Notes: a model not told the origin generated them from the letters alone. A DNA stretch of 9,777 bases from an uncultured Sphingomonas sp. (GCF_936927845.1 NZ_CAKZHV010000034.1:1-9777), one strand, 5' to 3'. Positions 1 to 7,683 are shown, counted from the first letter of the stretch. Made by a program: numbers and translations.

Positions 1-1
1 A

Positions 2-49
2 AGGGGGTCCCTTTTGGACGCCGATAGGGGGTCCTTTTTGGACGCCGAT
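2..49 (+). repeat. Two tandem 24-bp repeats at the left side of the IS
   Basis: Bases 2-25 and 26-49 are the same 24-bp unit (AGGGGGTCC…GACGCCGAT) with a single C/T difference at 11 versus 35. Repeated transposase-binding sites at the ends are typical of IS21 elements. These units do not read as the inverse of the right-end repeats, so they may be subterminal sites. A TTGACA at 49-54 could be the -35 of the original istA promoter; no matching -10 follows at the right distance. Confidence 0.75.
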
Positions 50-52
50 TGA

Positions 53-1285
53 CAAGCAAGCAGGCCGCGCAAGCAACGACGCACGGGCAAGCAGATCCAT
101 GCCGACCTGGTCGTGCTGGGCTATGACGGGTCCTACAGTCGGGTAGCGGCCTTCATCCGGGCGTGGAAGGCGGACCGTCAGGTCCAGGAGCAGACGACGG
201 GCCGGGGCACGTTCGTGCCACTGGTATTCATGGCCGGCGAAGCCTTTCAATTCGACTGGAGCGAGGACTGGGCCATCCTGGGCGGCGAACGGGTGAAGCT
301 GCAGGCAGCGCACACCAAGCTGTCGCACAGCCGGGCGTTCATCGTGCGGGCGTATCCGCTGCAGACGCACGAGATGCTGTTCGATGCGCACCAGCATGCC
401 TTCCGGGTGCTGGGCGGGGTGCCGCGGCGCGGGATCTACGACAACATGAAGACGGCTGTCGACCGTATCGGCACGGGTAAGGCGCGACAGGTCAACGCGC
501 GCTTCGCGGCGATGGCGAGCCACTATCTGTTCGAGCCGGAGTTCTGCAATCCGGCGTCCGGCTGGGAGAAGGGACAGGTCGAGAAGAACGTCCAGGATGC
601 GCGTCGCCGCCTGTGGCAGCGGCTGCCCGCATTTCCTCATCTCGACGCCCTCAATGCATGGCTAGAGGAGCAGTGCATCGCCGAGTGGGCGCAGATCCCG
701 CACGGCAACCTTCCCGGCACCGTCGCCGATATATGGGCGCAAGAAGTGCCGGACCTGATGAAACCGGGGCGCCCGTTCGACGGCTTCGTCGAGCATACCA
801 AACGGGTGTCGCCAACCTGTCTCGTCCATTTCGACCGCAACCGCTACAGCGTCCCGGCTTCCTTCGCGAACCGGCCGGTGAGCCTGCGGATCTATCCCGA
901 CCGCATCGTCGTGGTCGCCGAGGGGCAAAGGGTGTGCGAGCACGCCCGGGTTATCGACCGGACGCACCGCTCGCCGGGTCGGACCATCTACGACTGGCGA
1001 CACTATCTGGCGGTGGTCCAGCGCAAGCCAGGTGCCATGCGAAACGGTGCGCCTTTTACCGAGTTGCCCGACGCCTTTCGGCAATTGCGCCAGCAACTGC
1101 TCAGGCGAACAGGCGGCGACCGGGAAATGGTCGATATCCTGGCGCTGGTGCTCCAGCACGACGAACAGTCGGTGCTGTGCGCAGTCGAACTCGCCCTTGA
1201 GGCCGGCGTCGCCACCAAGACCCACATCCTCAACATCCTGCACCGGCTGGTCGACGGCAAGACCGCCAGCGCCGCGGTTGTCGTC
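53..1285 (+). pseudogene. istA: IstA transposase, N-terminus missing, fused to IstB
   Basis: IS21 DDE transposase that would cut and join the IS ends with IstB. IstA-like sequence (…KQRRTGKQIHADL…GYDGSY) is already in frame from just after the TGA at 50-52. The only usual start is GTG 113, with no Shine-Dalgarno, so the normal N-terminal helix-turn-helix region is gone. Counting from GTG 113, the catalytic triad is visible: D48 in FQFDWSE, D110 in RGIYDNM and E157 in KGQVEKNV. The C-terminal beta-barrel region (HFDRNRYSVPASFANRPVSLRIYP) and the motif YDWRHYLAVVQRKPGA are also present. The frame has no stop after LVDGK (residues 379-383) and continues directly into IstB, losing the usual IstA tail of some tens of residues. 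The family assignment is firm; inactivity is inferred. Confidence 0.85.
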
Positions 1286-2029
1286 ATGCTGCGCGACCTG
1301 CGGATGTACGGCATGGCCCAGGCCGTCGGCGACCTCATCGAACAGGGCGCACCTGCCTTCGATGCGGCCGTGCCCATCCTGTCCCAGCTGCTGAAAGCCG
1401 AGATGGCAGAGCGCGAGGTGAGATCCATCGCCTACCAGATCAAGGCAGCGAAGCTGCCGGCGTACAAGGACCTGACCGGCTTCGATTTCACCTCCGCGGA
1501 GGTCGACGAGGCCATGGTCCGTCAGCTTCATCAAGGCGATTTCATCGACGGCGCCGACAACGTCGTCCTGATTGGCGGCCCCGGCACCGGCAAGACGCAT
1601 ATCGCCACCGCGCTCGCCGTGCAGGCCATCGAGCACCACCGCAGAAAAGCTCGCTTCTTCGCCACCGTCGACCTGGTCAATGCGCTCGAGCAGGAGAAGG
1701 CCATGAACAGGGCCGGGCAGCTTGCGGAGCGCCTGCTCCGTCTCGACCTCGTCGTCCTCGACGAGTTGGGCTACCTGCCGTTCAGTCCCTCGGGCGGCGC
1801 CATGCTGTTTCACCTGCTCAGCAAGCTCTACGAGCAGACCAGCGTCATCATCACCACGAACCTCAGCTTCAGCGAGTGGGCCGGAGTTTTCGGCGACGCC
1901 AAGATGACCACCGCGCTTCTCGACCGCCTCACCCACCATTGCCACATCGTCGAGACCGGCAACGATAGCTTTCGTTTCCGCGTCAGGTCAGAGGCCGGCA
2001 AGCCCAAAAAGGAGAAGGCCGCGACTTGA
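1286..2029 (+). CDS. istB: IstB helper ATPase of IS21 family (in-frame fusion to IstA)
   Basis: AAA+ DnaA/DnaC-like ATPase that assists IstA in target choice and strand transfer. From ATG 1286 it has 247 residues, close to the usual IstB length. In the numbering of the fused frame from GTG 113, the Walker A motif GGPGTGKT is at 488-495 and the Walker B VVLDE ends at 550-551. The downstream SVIITTNLSFSEW, FGDAKMTTALLDRLTHHCHIVETGNDSFRF block is classic IstB. No stop or Shine-Dalgarno separates it from istA: the upstream bases are GC-rich and lack a purine-rich site. It may therefore be made only as part of a fusion of up to 638 residues. The start within the fused frame is chosen by homology and is uncertain by a few residues. 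The 3' end (TGA at 2027-2029) looks intact. Confidence 0.88.
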   Translation: MLRDLRMYGMAQAVGDLIEQGAPAFDAAVPILSQLLKAEMAEREVRSIAYQIKAAKLPAYKDLTGFDFTSAEVDEAMVRQLHQGDFIDGADNVVLIGGPGTGKTHIATALAVQAIEHHRRKARFFATVDLVNALEQEKAMNRAGQLAERLLRLDLVVLDELGYLPFSPSGGAMLFHLLSKLYEQTSVIITTNLSFSEWAGVFGDAKMTTALLDRLTHHCHIVETGNDSFRFRVRSEAGKPKKEKAAT

Positions 2030-2065
2030 CCCGCAACCCCGCGGGCCTGACATTACCCCCACGAC

Positions 2066-2117
2066 CCGGGTCACTTCTCGATGAAAACGCCGGGTCAACT
2101 CTCAGTGAAAATCAACA
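2066..2117 (+). repeat. IS21 right terminal repeats
   Basis: Two units with 24-bp periodicity start at 2066 and 2090 (CCGGGTCAC…GATGAAAACG and CCGGGTCAAC…AGTGAAAATC). They end in AACA at 2117, where the host ABC-transporter frame begins. This arrangement of repeated transposase-binding sites ending in CA is typical of IS21 right ends. The final bases read on the minus strand supply TGT TGA, which gives the interrupted transporter gene an extra Cys and a stop. Confidence 0.75.
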
Positions 2118-2951
2118 GTCGGCGATCAGGTACACGCCCGCGACGACCGTCCCGGCATAAGCGAGCGTGTTGGCCGACACCGACACGGTGGTCGCGATCG
2201 TCGACACGAGCCGCTGGCGCACTGAGCTGTCCGAATGCTCCTCGTTGGCACGCTTCCAGCGCCGGCCGAGCAGCCGCGCGGCACCGCTCGTCTTGACCAT
2301 CTCGAGCGCGCCGACAGTTTCGACCAGCACGCTCTGCTTGGTCAGCCCCTGGCTCATCGACTTGGCCGAGAGGCGGTCGAGCGCGGGGCGCGTCAGCCAG
2401 CCCGCGCCGATCACGATCGGGATCGCGGCGAGCGGCACCCACACGATCGGCCCGCCGAGGATCGCGATGAACGCGAGCGTCACGATGATGAACGGCACGT
2501 CGACCAGCGCGGTCATCGTCGCCGAGGCGAAGAAGTCGCGCAGCGTCTCCAGCTCGCGCATCATGCCCGTCAAGGCGCCGGTTGAGCCCTTTTTCTGGTC
2601 CAACCGGATCGCGACCAGCCGGCGGAACACGCGCCCACCGATGTCATGGTCGATGTCCGCGCCCGCCAGATCGGTGAAATAAGCGCGCAGGATCCGCAGC
2701 AGGAAGTCGAACACCACCAGGATCATCAACCCGATCGACAGCGCGATCAGCGACGAAAAGGCATTGTTGGGGACGACGCGGTCGTAGACGGTCATCGTGA
2801 ACAGCGAGGTCACGAGCCCGAAGATGTTGATCATCGCCGCGGCAACCGCGACCTTGAGGTACGTGCCCTTGTTGCGCAGCATCGGCTCGACCAGCCACGG
2901 CGCGAAACGCGGGCGCGGGTGGTCGACCGCGTGGGTGTCGGTGTCGGTCAT
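2112..2951 (-). pseudogene. Type I secretion ABC transporter (LapB/HlyB type), cut by IS21 element
   Basis: Inner-membrane ABC exporter of a type I secretion system, normally a permease plus ATPase of several hundred residues. Only 278 native codons remain (2118-2951); the IS end adds Cys and TGA. The segment INIFGLVTSLFTMTVYDRVVPNNAFSSL is the signature start of the LssB/LapB-like permease domain. Membrane segments lie at roughly residues 32-53, 66-87, 143-185 (two) and 247-277. The nucleotide-binding domain is wholly absent. The N-terminus is short, with only about 25 residues before the permease, so a full C39-peptidase-like domain is lacking. The start ATG overlaps the stop of the tolC-like gene by ATGA, indicating translational coupling. 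The 3' part is expected beyond the left edge of the window if this was a simple insertion. Family certain; loss of function inferred. Confidence 0.85.
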
Positions 2952-4708
2952 CGTGGTTCCAGCGCGGCGGGTTGGATGTTGAGCGCAGGCAGCAGCCGCC
3001 CGGTGCGGGCGAGCAGCGCGTAGCGCGCGGTGTCGAGCTCGATCGTGGTCTGGATGAAGCGCGCGGCGACGCCGAAGTAATTGTTGTCGGCCGCCAGGAG
3101 GTCGAACAGCGTGCCGCGCGATACGCGGAACCGTTCGGCCAGCACGTCGCGCGAGCGCCGGCTGGCGAGGTAATTCTCTTGAATCGCGCCCTGCGCGTCG
3201 TTCAAGGCGGACACGTCGGCGAGCGCGATCTCGGCGTCGCGGCGCACCTCGATCTGGGTGCGGCGCAGTCGTGCGTCGGCGCCGCTCGCGCGCGCCCGTG
3301 CCTGCCCGATCCGCTGGTCGATGCCGCCACCGATCCGCATGCTGAGCGTCACGCTGCCGCGGACGTCATAGTCGCGCGACGTCTCGATGATGCCGTAGCG
3401 CCCGGCGTCGATCCCGGCGGAGAGCTGCGGCAGGCGATCGCCCTGCAATGCACGCACATCGGCGCGCGCCGCCTGCACGCCCAGCCGCGCGGCGCGCACC
3501 AGCGGCAGCCGGTCGGTCTCACCCGACAGCGTCGCCGCGGTGATCCCGCCGAGTGCAGGCACCGGTGCGCGCGACAGATCGGCGGGGGCGGGCTCGCCGA
3601 TCACCGCGACATATTGCGCCTCCGCGCTGGCGAGCTGGCGGCGGAAGTCGGCGAGCTGCGCGGCGGACGAGGCGATGTAGCTGTCGACCTGCGCTATATC
3701 GCCCGCGGCCGCGGCACCCTGGCGGATGCGCGTCTCGATGCTGCCGCGCAGCTCGCGCTGGCTGTCGGCGAACGCCTCGCTCAACCGCACCAGCGTGCGG
3801 TAGCCGTAGACGTTGTACCATGCCGACACCGCCTGGAGCGCGAGGCGGGTGGCGGTATCCTCGACGCTCGCCTGCGCGCCCTCGAGCCGCGCCTGCGCCG
3901 CGCGGATGCGCGCGTTGCTGGCGCCGAAGTCGATCACCGGCTGCTGGACGCGCACGAGGCCATCGGTGCGCGCGCGCGGGCGCGATCGCTCCAGCACGTT
4001 GCCCGGATCGTTGGAAAAGGCGCGGTCGATCACCTGAAAGGTCGAGATCGACAGATCGGCGGTGGGCAACTGGCGCGCGCGCGCCTCGCCGCGCGCTTCG
4101 CGGGCCTCGTCGACCTGCGCGCTCGCCTCGTCGAGCGACGGGTTGCGCGTCACCGCCGCGCCGATCGCGCGCGCGAACGCGTCGGTGGAGGTCTGCGTGC
4201 GCGCGAGCCGCAGGATCGGGTCGCTGGCAGCGTCGATGTGGAGCGGGTCGCCGCTCGGCACCGGAAGCCCACCGGGACGCGCACGGCGCGGCAGTGCGTC
4301 GTTGCCGGGACTAGGGGTGGGCATGGTAGGTAGATCGCCGCGCGGCGGCGCGGGGGCGGGCGCGATGCTCGGCCCGAATGGGATCGGCTGCGCGGCCGGC
4401 GGGGGCGACAGCGGCGAGCCCGACGGCACCTGTGCCGGCAGCGAAGGAGAGGGCGGCAGCGGGCGCGGTGTCGCACCCTGCTGCGGATTGACCACCAGCG
4501 ATCCCTGCGGCTCGCCGCGTGGCGAGGAGGGTGGGGGAGCAGTGGTCGATTGCGCGAGCGCGGGGGCTGCCACTAGCGGGGCGAGCAATGCAGCCGACAG
4601 CGCGGCGCGCAACGCCGCGCGGCGCGGACCGCCCGTCACTGCGCCCATCAACGTTTCATGTTCCGACGGCATCGCCCACGCACGGCCGACGCCTTTCTCC
4701 ACTGTCAC
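2948..4708 (-). CDS. TolC-family outer-membrane channel of type I secretion
   Basis: Outer-membrane efflux channel forming the trans-envelope duct with the ABC exporter encoded next to it and an adaptor that is not visible here. From the GTG at 4708 the protein has 586 residues. GTG 4708 follows a GGGTGGAA-like site, while ATG 4648 (residue 21) lies nearer the signal peptide (RRAALRAALSAALLAPLVAAPALAQ) and could be the true start. After the signal comes a low-complexity Pro/Ser-rich stretch of about 100 residues (roughly 50-155), unusual for TolC proteins. Two coiled-coil OEP repeats follow: AFARAIGAAVTRNPSLDEA… with VQQPVIDFGASNARIRAAQ, and RLPLVRAARLGVQAARADV… ending RFRVSRGTLFDLLAADNNYF. 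The ATGA overlap with the transporter start marks a two-gene operon, tolC-like first. The secreted substrate is not in the window. Confidence 0.88.
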   Translation of the reverse strand: MTVEKGVGRAWAMPSEHETLMGAVTGGPRRAALRAALSAALLAPLVAAPALAQSTTAPPPSSPRGEPQGSLVVNPQQGATPRPLPPSPSLPAQVPSGSPLSPPPAAQPIPFGPSIAPAPAPPRGDLPTMPTPSPGNDALPRRARPGGLPVPSGDPLHIDAASDPILRLARTQTSTDAFARAIGAAVTRNPSLDEASAQVDEAREARGEARARQLPTADLSISTFQVIDRAFSNDPGNVLERSRPRARTDGLVRVQQPVIDFGASNARIRAAQARLEGAQASVEDTATRLALQAVSAWYNVYGYRTLVRLSEAFADSQRELRGSIETRIRQGAAAAGDIAQVDSYIASSAAQLADFRRQLASAEAQYVAVIGEPAPADLSRAPVPALGGITAATLSGETDRLPLVRAARLGVQAARADVRALQGDRLPQLSAGIDAGRYGIIETSRDYDVRGSVTLSMRIGGGIDQRIGQARARASGADARLRRTQIEVRRDAEIALADVSALNDAQGAIQENYLASRRSRDVLAERFRVSRGTLFDLLAADNNYFGVAARFIQTTIELDTARYALLARTGRLLPALNIQPAALEPR

Positions 4709-4761
4709 GTCGTTCCACCCCGCTCCCGCGCCGCTGCCACCGTTCTACTGGTGCAGCAACA

Positions 4762-4782
4762 TTCGGGAACATTTTTCCCGGA
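4762..4782 (-). promoter_or_regulatory. Inverted repeat upstream of the tolC-like gene
   Basis: TTCGGGAA (4762-4769) faces TTCCCGGA (4775-4782) across a 5-base spacer, giving eight pairs with one wobble. It lies about 55 bases upstream of the GTG start, in the only AT-richer part of the gap. It could be an operator for a dimeric regulator or a leader hairpin. No T-run follows on either strand, which argues against a terminator. No convincing -35/-10 pair could be fixed nearby. Confidence 0.35.
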
Positions 4783-4974
4783 AGCGGGTTCTTCGCGCCG
4801 TTTTGACGCAAAATCTACCATAATAACAATCGTCACCACCTCACGCGTACGAATGGGGACGTAGCGGTGTAGCGCGGCGACAGCGGGAATGATGGTCGGC
4901 GATCGGGGATAGCGCACCGCATCTTTGCTTGCCCGTACAGGCAGCGTGCGACTGAGTGCCGAGATGGACGATCG

Positions 4975-5052
<78 letters not shown>

Positions 5053-5063
5053 ACGCATTCCGC

Positions 5064-5091
5064 CCTGTAGCGGAACCGTGCGTGGGGTCAA
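5064..5091 (-). promoter_or_regulatory. Probable promoter of tRNA-Pro
   Basis: On the minus strand, TTGACC (5086-5091) and TACAGG (5064-5069) are separated by 16 bases. This would start transcription a few bases before the tRNA 5' end at 5052. The -10 box sits in the loop of a TTCCGC/GCGGAA inverted repeat (5058-5075). Spacing and position fit; the -10 match is modest. Confidence 0.45.
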
Positions 5092-5338
5092 ATCGTGCGA
5101 TTGGGGGGCACCTTGACTGAATGCGGCTCAGCAATCCTAGGCACCGGACATGCTTCGATCGAGCGGATGTGATCGACGACGATCGTGTGCCCAGTGCAGG
5201 CACGCCGCGCAGCCGCGCCCGCGCGGTCTTGCGCGCGCGAATAACCTTGGGATTGGGCGGATCGAGTTGTGCAAGCGCGGCGGTTGCGAAGCCGCGTGCG
5301 GTGATGGCCAGCGCGGCGCGTGAATGGTGCCGGATCAT
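5088..5338 (-). pseudogene. Possible decayed small gene between tRNA-Pro and receptor
   Basis: The gap between the tRNA and the receptor has no intact recognisable gene. On the minus strand, one frame from ATG 5338 (MIRHHSRAALAITARGF…) shows coding-like third-position GC up to about 5194. The next frame then takes over with GHTIVVDHIRSIEACPVP and stops at 5088. Joined by one frameshift, they would make a protein of about 83 residues. I do not recognise it. It may equally be non-coding GC-rich DNA. Confidence 0.2.
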
Positions 5339-5368
5339 CGTGCATCCTCGTGCCGTCATCCTATTATC

Positions 5369-5413
5369 GGTGACGGTACGCGAGGCTGGACCGTCACCAC
5401 CATACGGTCCAGC
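5369..5413 (-). terminator. Overlapping hairpins after the siderophore receptor gene
   Basis: Just past the receptor stop, GCTGGACCGT (5385-5394) and ACGGTCCAGC (5404-5413) form a perfect 10-bp stem with a 9-base loop. GGTGACGGT (5369-5377) and ACCGTCACC (5390-5398) form a second perfect 9-bp stem with a 12-base loop. The two share 5390-5394, so they cannot form together. No T-run follows on the minus strand, so this is either an atypical terminator, an mRNA 3'-end stabiliser or a switch. Confidence 0.5.
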
Positions 5414-5419
5414 GCCCCC

Positions 5420-7609
5420 TCAATACCGCACGCTGATCGTCCCCATCACCGTCCGCGGTGCACCGTAATATCCCCCGTCGAAATTGGTCGCGGTCAGGTA
5501 CTTCGTGTTGGTCACGTTGCGGACGTTGACCGCGGCGGAGATGTTGGGGGTGATCGCGTAGGCGCCCAGCAGGTCAAGCAGCGCGTAATTGCCCTGGCGG
5601 CCGAGCCCGGTGGGCGAGATGATGCGGCTCTGGTATTGCGCGGCCGCGCCGAGCTTCAACTGGGGGAGCATCGGCAGCGTGTAGCTGACGTTCAGTCGCC
5701 CGGTGTTGCGCGCGACGAAGCGGCGGACCGGGTTGCCGTCCGGATCCTCGATCCGCATCAGCGTATAGCCGCCCGTCACCTGCAATCCGGGTGCGAGCTG
5801 GCCACCGACGTCGAGCTCGACGCCTTGCGAGCGTGCGTCCACGCCCTGGTAATAGGTGCGCGTGACGCCGCCCACGGTCTTGATCCCCGCGGCCTCGGCG
5901 GTGTTGTCCTGCCGCGTCTGGAACGCCGCGAGCGTCGCGTTCAGCCGCCCGTCGAACCACTCGCCCTTCAGCCCGACTTCCAGATTCTCGCCCTCGATCG
6001 GGTCGATGATGCGGTCGTTGATGTCGAGCAGCTGGTTCTGCGGATTGAAGATCGTCGCCCAGCTTCCGTAGAGGCTCAGGTTGCGCGTCACGTCGACCGT
6101 CGCGCCGGTGAAGGGCAGGAAGCGCGTCGCGTCGAAGTCGGTGTTCGCGCCGTAGGAGAAGCCGCTGCTCTTGGCATGGGTCACGTTGCCGCCGAACATC
6201 ACCTTCACCCCGTCGCCGGGGTTGAGCCGCACGAGCCCGTAGACCGTTTCGCGCCGCGTGTGCGTGTTCTGGCTCGACAACGGAGCGGTCGAGAAGGTCG
6301 TGGGGAAGTTGGGCAGCGGAAAATTGCCCGCGAACAGGTCGGGGTAGGGGAGGAGGCTGCCGATCGTATCGTTGTCGTAGCTGGAGCGCTGGATATATTC
6401 CTGCGCGCTGCGGTTCACGCCGATGTTGATCTCGTGCTCGCGCCCCAGGATCGTGACGGGACCGGTGACGTACGCCTCCATCGTCAGGTTGCGCGTCTCG
6501 GCGTTGAACTTGCCGGGGTAGCTCTGGATGCCGGCCTGCAGCCCGGTCGCGGGGTCGATCCCGATTCCGCCCGGCGCGCCGCGCAAGGGATTGCCGAAGA
6601 CGTAGAACAAGGTGTTGTTCTCGGTCGTCGCGCGGCGGATCGCGCTGGCCCGCGCGATCCAGCCGTTGCCGAACTTGTGCGTGATGTCGCCGAAGATCTG
6701 CCGGTCGATCACGTTCCAGCTCGACCAGTCGGGCGCGACGTTCGACGAGCGATCGAAATTGAGCGGCGTGCCGTCGGTGTAGGTGAGCGGGATCGCGCCC
6801 CACATCGCACCGCGGCTCTTGTGGTCCTGGTGGCCGTAGCCGGCGCTGACGGTCGTGTTCGCGCCGAGATCGGCCTCGACGATGCCGTAGCCGACCCAGC
6901 GGCGCAGACCATAACGATCGAGATAGCTGTCGCCGTCCTGATACGCGCCGACCGCGCGCGCGCGGATGCTGCCATCGTGCGTGATCGGGACGCTGAGATC
7001 CGCCTCGCCGCGATACTGGTCGAACGAGCCGTATTGCGCGGACGCGCCCACCTGCAGGTCGCGCGTCGGGCGCTTGCGGATGAAGTTGACGACGGCCGAG
7101 GGGTTGCCGGTCGACGACAAGAGGCCGGGCGCGCCGCGCACCACCTCGATATGGTCGTAGAAGGCGGTGTCGATCGAGCCGGTCTGGATGCCGAACGCGA
7201 ACGGCACGCCGATGCCGTCGACCTGAAACGTCTGGATGTCGAACCCGCGCGCGGAGAAATAGACGCGGTCGGTCTCGCCCGCCTGGACGTTGATGCCGGG
7301 GACGGTGCCGAGCAGCGTGTTGACGTCGTTGAGCTGGAAATCCTCGATCTGCGCGCGCGTCACTACGCTGACCGACTGCGGCGTGTCGCGCAGCGACAGG
7401 TTCATCCGCGTCGCGGTGGTCTGGCCCGGGATGGTGTAATCCTGGCTACCCTCGGTGCGCGCGCCGGTGACGATGATGTCTTCGCCGAGCGGGGCCGATC
7501 GCGCCTGGTCGGCTGCGGCGGTCTCCACCGGAGCCGCGGGCTTGGCCGTCGCAACCGCGATCGCGCTCGGGTCAACAGCGGCCGCGAGCGCGGCGAGCAG
7601 GGCAGACAT
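5420..7609 (-). CDS. TonB-dependent siderophore receptor
   Basis: Outer-membrane 22-strand barrel that imports a ferric siderophore using energy from TonB-ExbBD. It has 729 residues, a normal length for FhuE/FpvA-type receptors. A TonB box EDIIVTGA lies at about 43-50. The plug follows, with DTPQSVSVVTRAQIEDF, the ARGFDIQTFQVDGI motif and the IEVVRGAPGLLSSTGNPSAVVNFIRKRP block typical of the siderophore-receptor subfamily. The barrel has LSLYGSWATIF…, VGLKGEWFDGRLNATLAAF and NVRNVTNTKYL, and ends in an aromatic residue (ISVRY), the usual outer-membrane insertion signal. The start ATG 7609 has GGAGG (7619-7623) nine bases upstream. The signal peptide is odd: MSALLAALAAAV without a basic N-region. 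The gene stands alone, with no regulator or PepSY partner adjacent. The substrate (hydroxamate-type suspected) is not determined. Confidence 0.92.
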   Translation of the reverse strand: MSALLAALAAAVDPSAIAVATAKPAAPVETAAADQARSAPLGEDIIVTGARTEGSQDYTIPGQTTATRMNLSLRDTPQSVSVVTRAQIEDFQLNDVNTLLGTVPGINVQAGETDRVYFSARGFDIQTFQVDGIGVPFAFGIQTGSIDTAFYDHIEVVRGAPGLLSSTGNPSAVVNFIRKRPTRDLQVGASAQYGSFDQYRGEADLSVPITHDGSIRARAVGAYQDGDSYLDRYGLRRWVGYGIVEADLGANTTVSAGYGHQDHKSRGAMWGAIPLTYTDGTPLNFDRSSNVAPDWSSWNVIDRQIFGDITHKFGNGWIARASAIRRATTENNTLFYVFGNPLRGAPGGIGIDPATGLQAGIQSYPGKFNAETRNLTMEAYVTGPVTILGREHEINIGVNRSAQEYIQRSSYDNDTIGSLLPYPDLFAGNFPLPNFPTTFSTAPLSSQNTHTRRETVYGLVRLNPGDGVKVMFGGNVTHAKSSGFSYGANTDFDATRFLPFTGATVDVTRNLSLYGSWATIFNPQNQLLDINDRIIDPIEGENLEVGLKGEWFDGRLNATLAAFQTRQDNTAEAAGIKTVGGVTRTYYQGVDARSQGVELDVGGQLAPGLQVTGGYTLMRIEDPDGNPVRRFVARNTGRLNVSYTLPMLPQLKLGAAAQYQSRIISPTGLGRQGNYALLDLLGAYAITPNISAAVNVRNVTNTKYLTATNFDGGYYGAPRTVMGTISVRY

Positions 7610-7651
7610 GGGTGTTTTCCTCCGGGAACCTTTTGCGGCCTCTTGGCGAGG

Positions 7652-7679
7652 ATTATCAGCTAATGCAAGTGACTATCAA
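7652..7679 (-). promoter_or_regulatory. Promoter of the siderophore receptor gene
   Basis: On the minus strand, TTGATA (7674-7679) is followed after 16 bases by GATAAT (7652-7657). Each differs by one base from the sigma-70 consensus. Transcription would begin near 7645 and leave a leader of about 35 bases containing the GGAGG site. Confidence 0.6.
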
Positions 7680-7683
7680 TAAC
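7665..7683 (-). promoter_or_regulatory. Fur-box-like operator over the receptor -35
   Basis: The minus strand GTTATTGATAGTCACTTGC matches 13 of 19 positions of the classical Fur box GATAATGATAATCATTATC, including the central TGATA-TCA. It covers the -35 element, so iron-loaded Fur binding would block transcription. This fits a siderophore receptor. Confidence 0.6.

Larger units (their letters stand above)
1..2117 (+). mobile_element. IS21-family insertion sequence, right part, internally deleted
   Basis: The element carries IstA (DDE transposase) and IstB (AAA+ helper) in IS21 order on the plus strand. Its right end is taken as the CA at 2116-2117, because reading frame homology of the secretion ABC transporter starts at 2118 and IS21 elements end in TG…CA. 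The last 52 bases hold two tandem 24-bp repeats; two different 24-bp repeats lie at 2-49. The terminal TG of the left end is not visible and is probably just upstream of base 1. IstA lacks its N-terminal DNA-binding region and is fused to IstB, so this copy is probably non-autonomous. The target duplication cannot be checked because the left junction is outside the window. Confidence 0.85.

Noticed and set aside
662..1945. 427-codon minus-strand frame across the IS genes
   Set aside because: Mirror of IstA/IstB, whose catalytic motifs are clear on the plus strand.
2972..4333. 453-codon plus-strand frame opposite the tolC-like gene
   Set aside because: Antisense shadow of a well-supported TolC-family gene; composition is typical of mirror frames.
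4900..4930. Short hairpin TGCC…GGCA downstream of tRNA-Pro as terminator
   Set aside because: The stem is only about five pairs and no T-run follows on the minus strand.
5324..7663. 779-codon open frame on the plus strand opposite the receptor gene
   Set aside because: Exact antisense of a clear TonB receptor; its Arg/Val/Asp-heavy composition is the usual mirror of a GC-rich gene, and it has no recognisable domain.
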